Shown in pieces: positions 63,880-64,000 of a stretch of DNA of 64,000 nt. Each line of letters opens with the position of its first letter. Position 1 is the first letter of the stretch. The DNA is from Bacillus salacetis (GTDB lineage Bacteria > Bacillota > Bacilli > Bacillales > Bacillaceae_B), in contig NZ_QXIR01000001.1 in assembly GCF_003581585.1 (NCBI RefSeq), positions 186,001 to 250,000 of the forward strand, given 5' to 3'. The position numbers and the translations under genes were made by a program. The notes under the pieces are model-generated. The model searched no databases, was not told where the DNA came from, and saw only the letters and a list, made by a program, of their open reading frames with translations.

Positions 63880-64000
63880 AAAGGAGTTTAGTATAAAAGG
63901 AAAGCCCTGTGTCCCCATGCATACTTCTCAAAAAAAGCTGAGCTCTTCTCTTTCCTGCTACAAGGAGGAGCTTATTTGAAATTCATGTTGGATAGCAGCA
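63880..64000. repeat. MITE-like element, copy 3 (diverged, cut by window end)
   Basis: AGCTCTTCTCTTTCCTGCTAC, TTATTTGAAATTCATGTTG and GATAGCAGCA correspond to the second half of the 56043-56230 element. The left end is unclear and the right end lies outside the window. Confidence 0.5.

Overview
The window is chromosomal DNA from a low-to-medium G+C Gram-positive of the family Bacillaceae (Bacillus sensu lato). The evidence is AAGGAGG-type ribosome binding sites, TTG/GTG starts, CggR, CtsR and LexA operators, the Crh/HprK carbon-control proteins, and Bacillus-type gene orders (smpB-rnr-est-secG; cggR-gapA-pgk-tpiA-gpmI-eno; trxB-yvcI-rapZ-glmR-whiA-crh; the eight-gene his operon; hprK-lgt-yvoD-ppaX-yvoF; yvlABCD; uvrBA). 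A 13.6-kb C30-carotenoid gene block suggests a pigmented, possibly marine or soil species. The species cannot be fixed from the sequence alone.

Layout: 0-5.2 kb is a minus-strand type VII secretion (LXG) polymorphic-toxin locus: two small helper proteins, an LXG protein with a glycine-zipper C-terminus, two paralogous polytopic membrane proteins (candidate immunity proteins, one cut by the window edge) and two unknown genes. 5.5-6.3 kb is the tmRNA gene ssrA, split in its T-loop by a 273-nt group I intron. 6.3-10.7 kb is smpB, rnr, est and secG. 11.1-24.7 kb is a carotenoid cluster in three transcription blocks: two desaturases plus crtM (+); crtP, a CruF-like hydratase, a glycosyltransferase and a CrtD-like desaturase (-); and aldH, crtQ, crtO and fni (+). 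It lies between secG and eno. 24.8-32.4 kb is lower glycolysis under CggR. 32.5-35.4 kb holds a glutaredoxin, rpoN, a FrnE/DsbA-family oxidoreductase whose first catalytic cysteine codon is an in-frame TGA followed by a SECIS-like hairpin, and tRNA-Arg. 36.1-43.7 kb is clpP, crh, whiA, glmR, rapZ, yvcI, trxB and a TPR protein. 43.9-50.4 kb is the complete his operon. 51-55.1 kb is hprK-lgt-yvoD-ppaX-yvoF. 55.4-58.4 kb is a shortened SPOR amidase and yvlDCBA. 58.7-63.6 kb is uvrA-uvrB with a perfect SOS box.

The two most unusual features are the intron-interrupted tmRNA gene and the possible selenocysteine codon in the FrnE-like gene. Four families of non-coding repeats also fill the intergenic space: 200-440-bp modular elements, ~190-bp elements with terminal inverted repeats, palindromes centred on GGGGACTGTCCCC, and degenerate TTTCGGCG tracts.

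Functionally, the window combines trans-translation and RNA decay (ssrA, smpB, rnr), protein export and processing (secG, lgt, clpP), central carbon metabolism and its regulation (cggR regulon, crh, hprK, glmR, rapZ), histidine synthesis, redox control (trxB, glutaredoxin, FrnE-like), DNA repair (uvrAB) and two accessory modules (carotenoid pigment, T7SS toxin). Start sites were re-chosen from ribosome binding sites where the longest frame was clearly too long.
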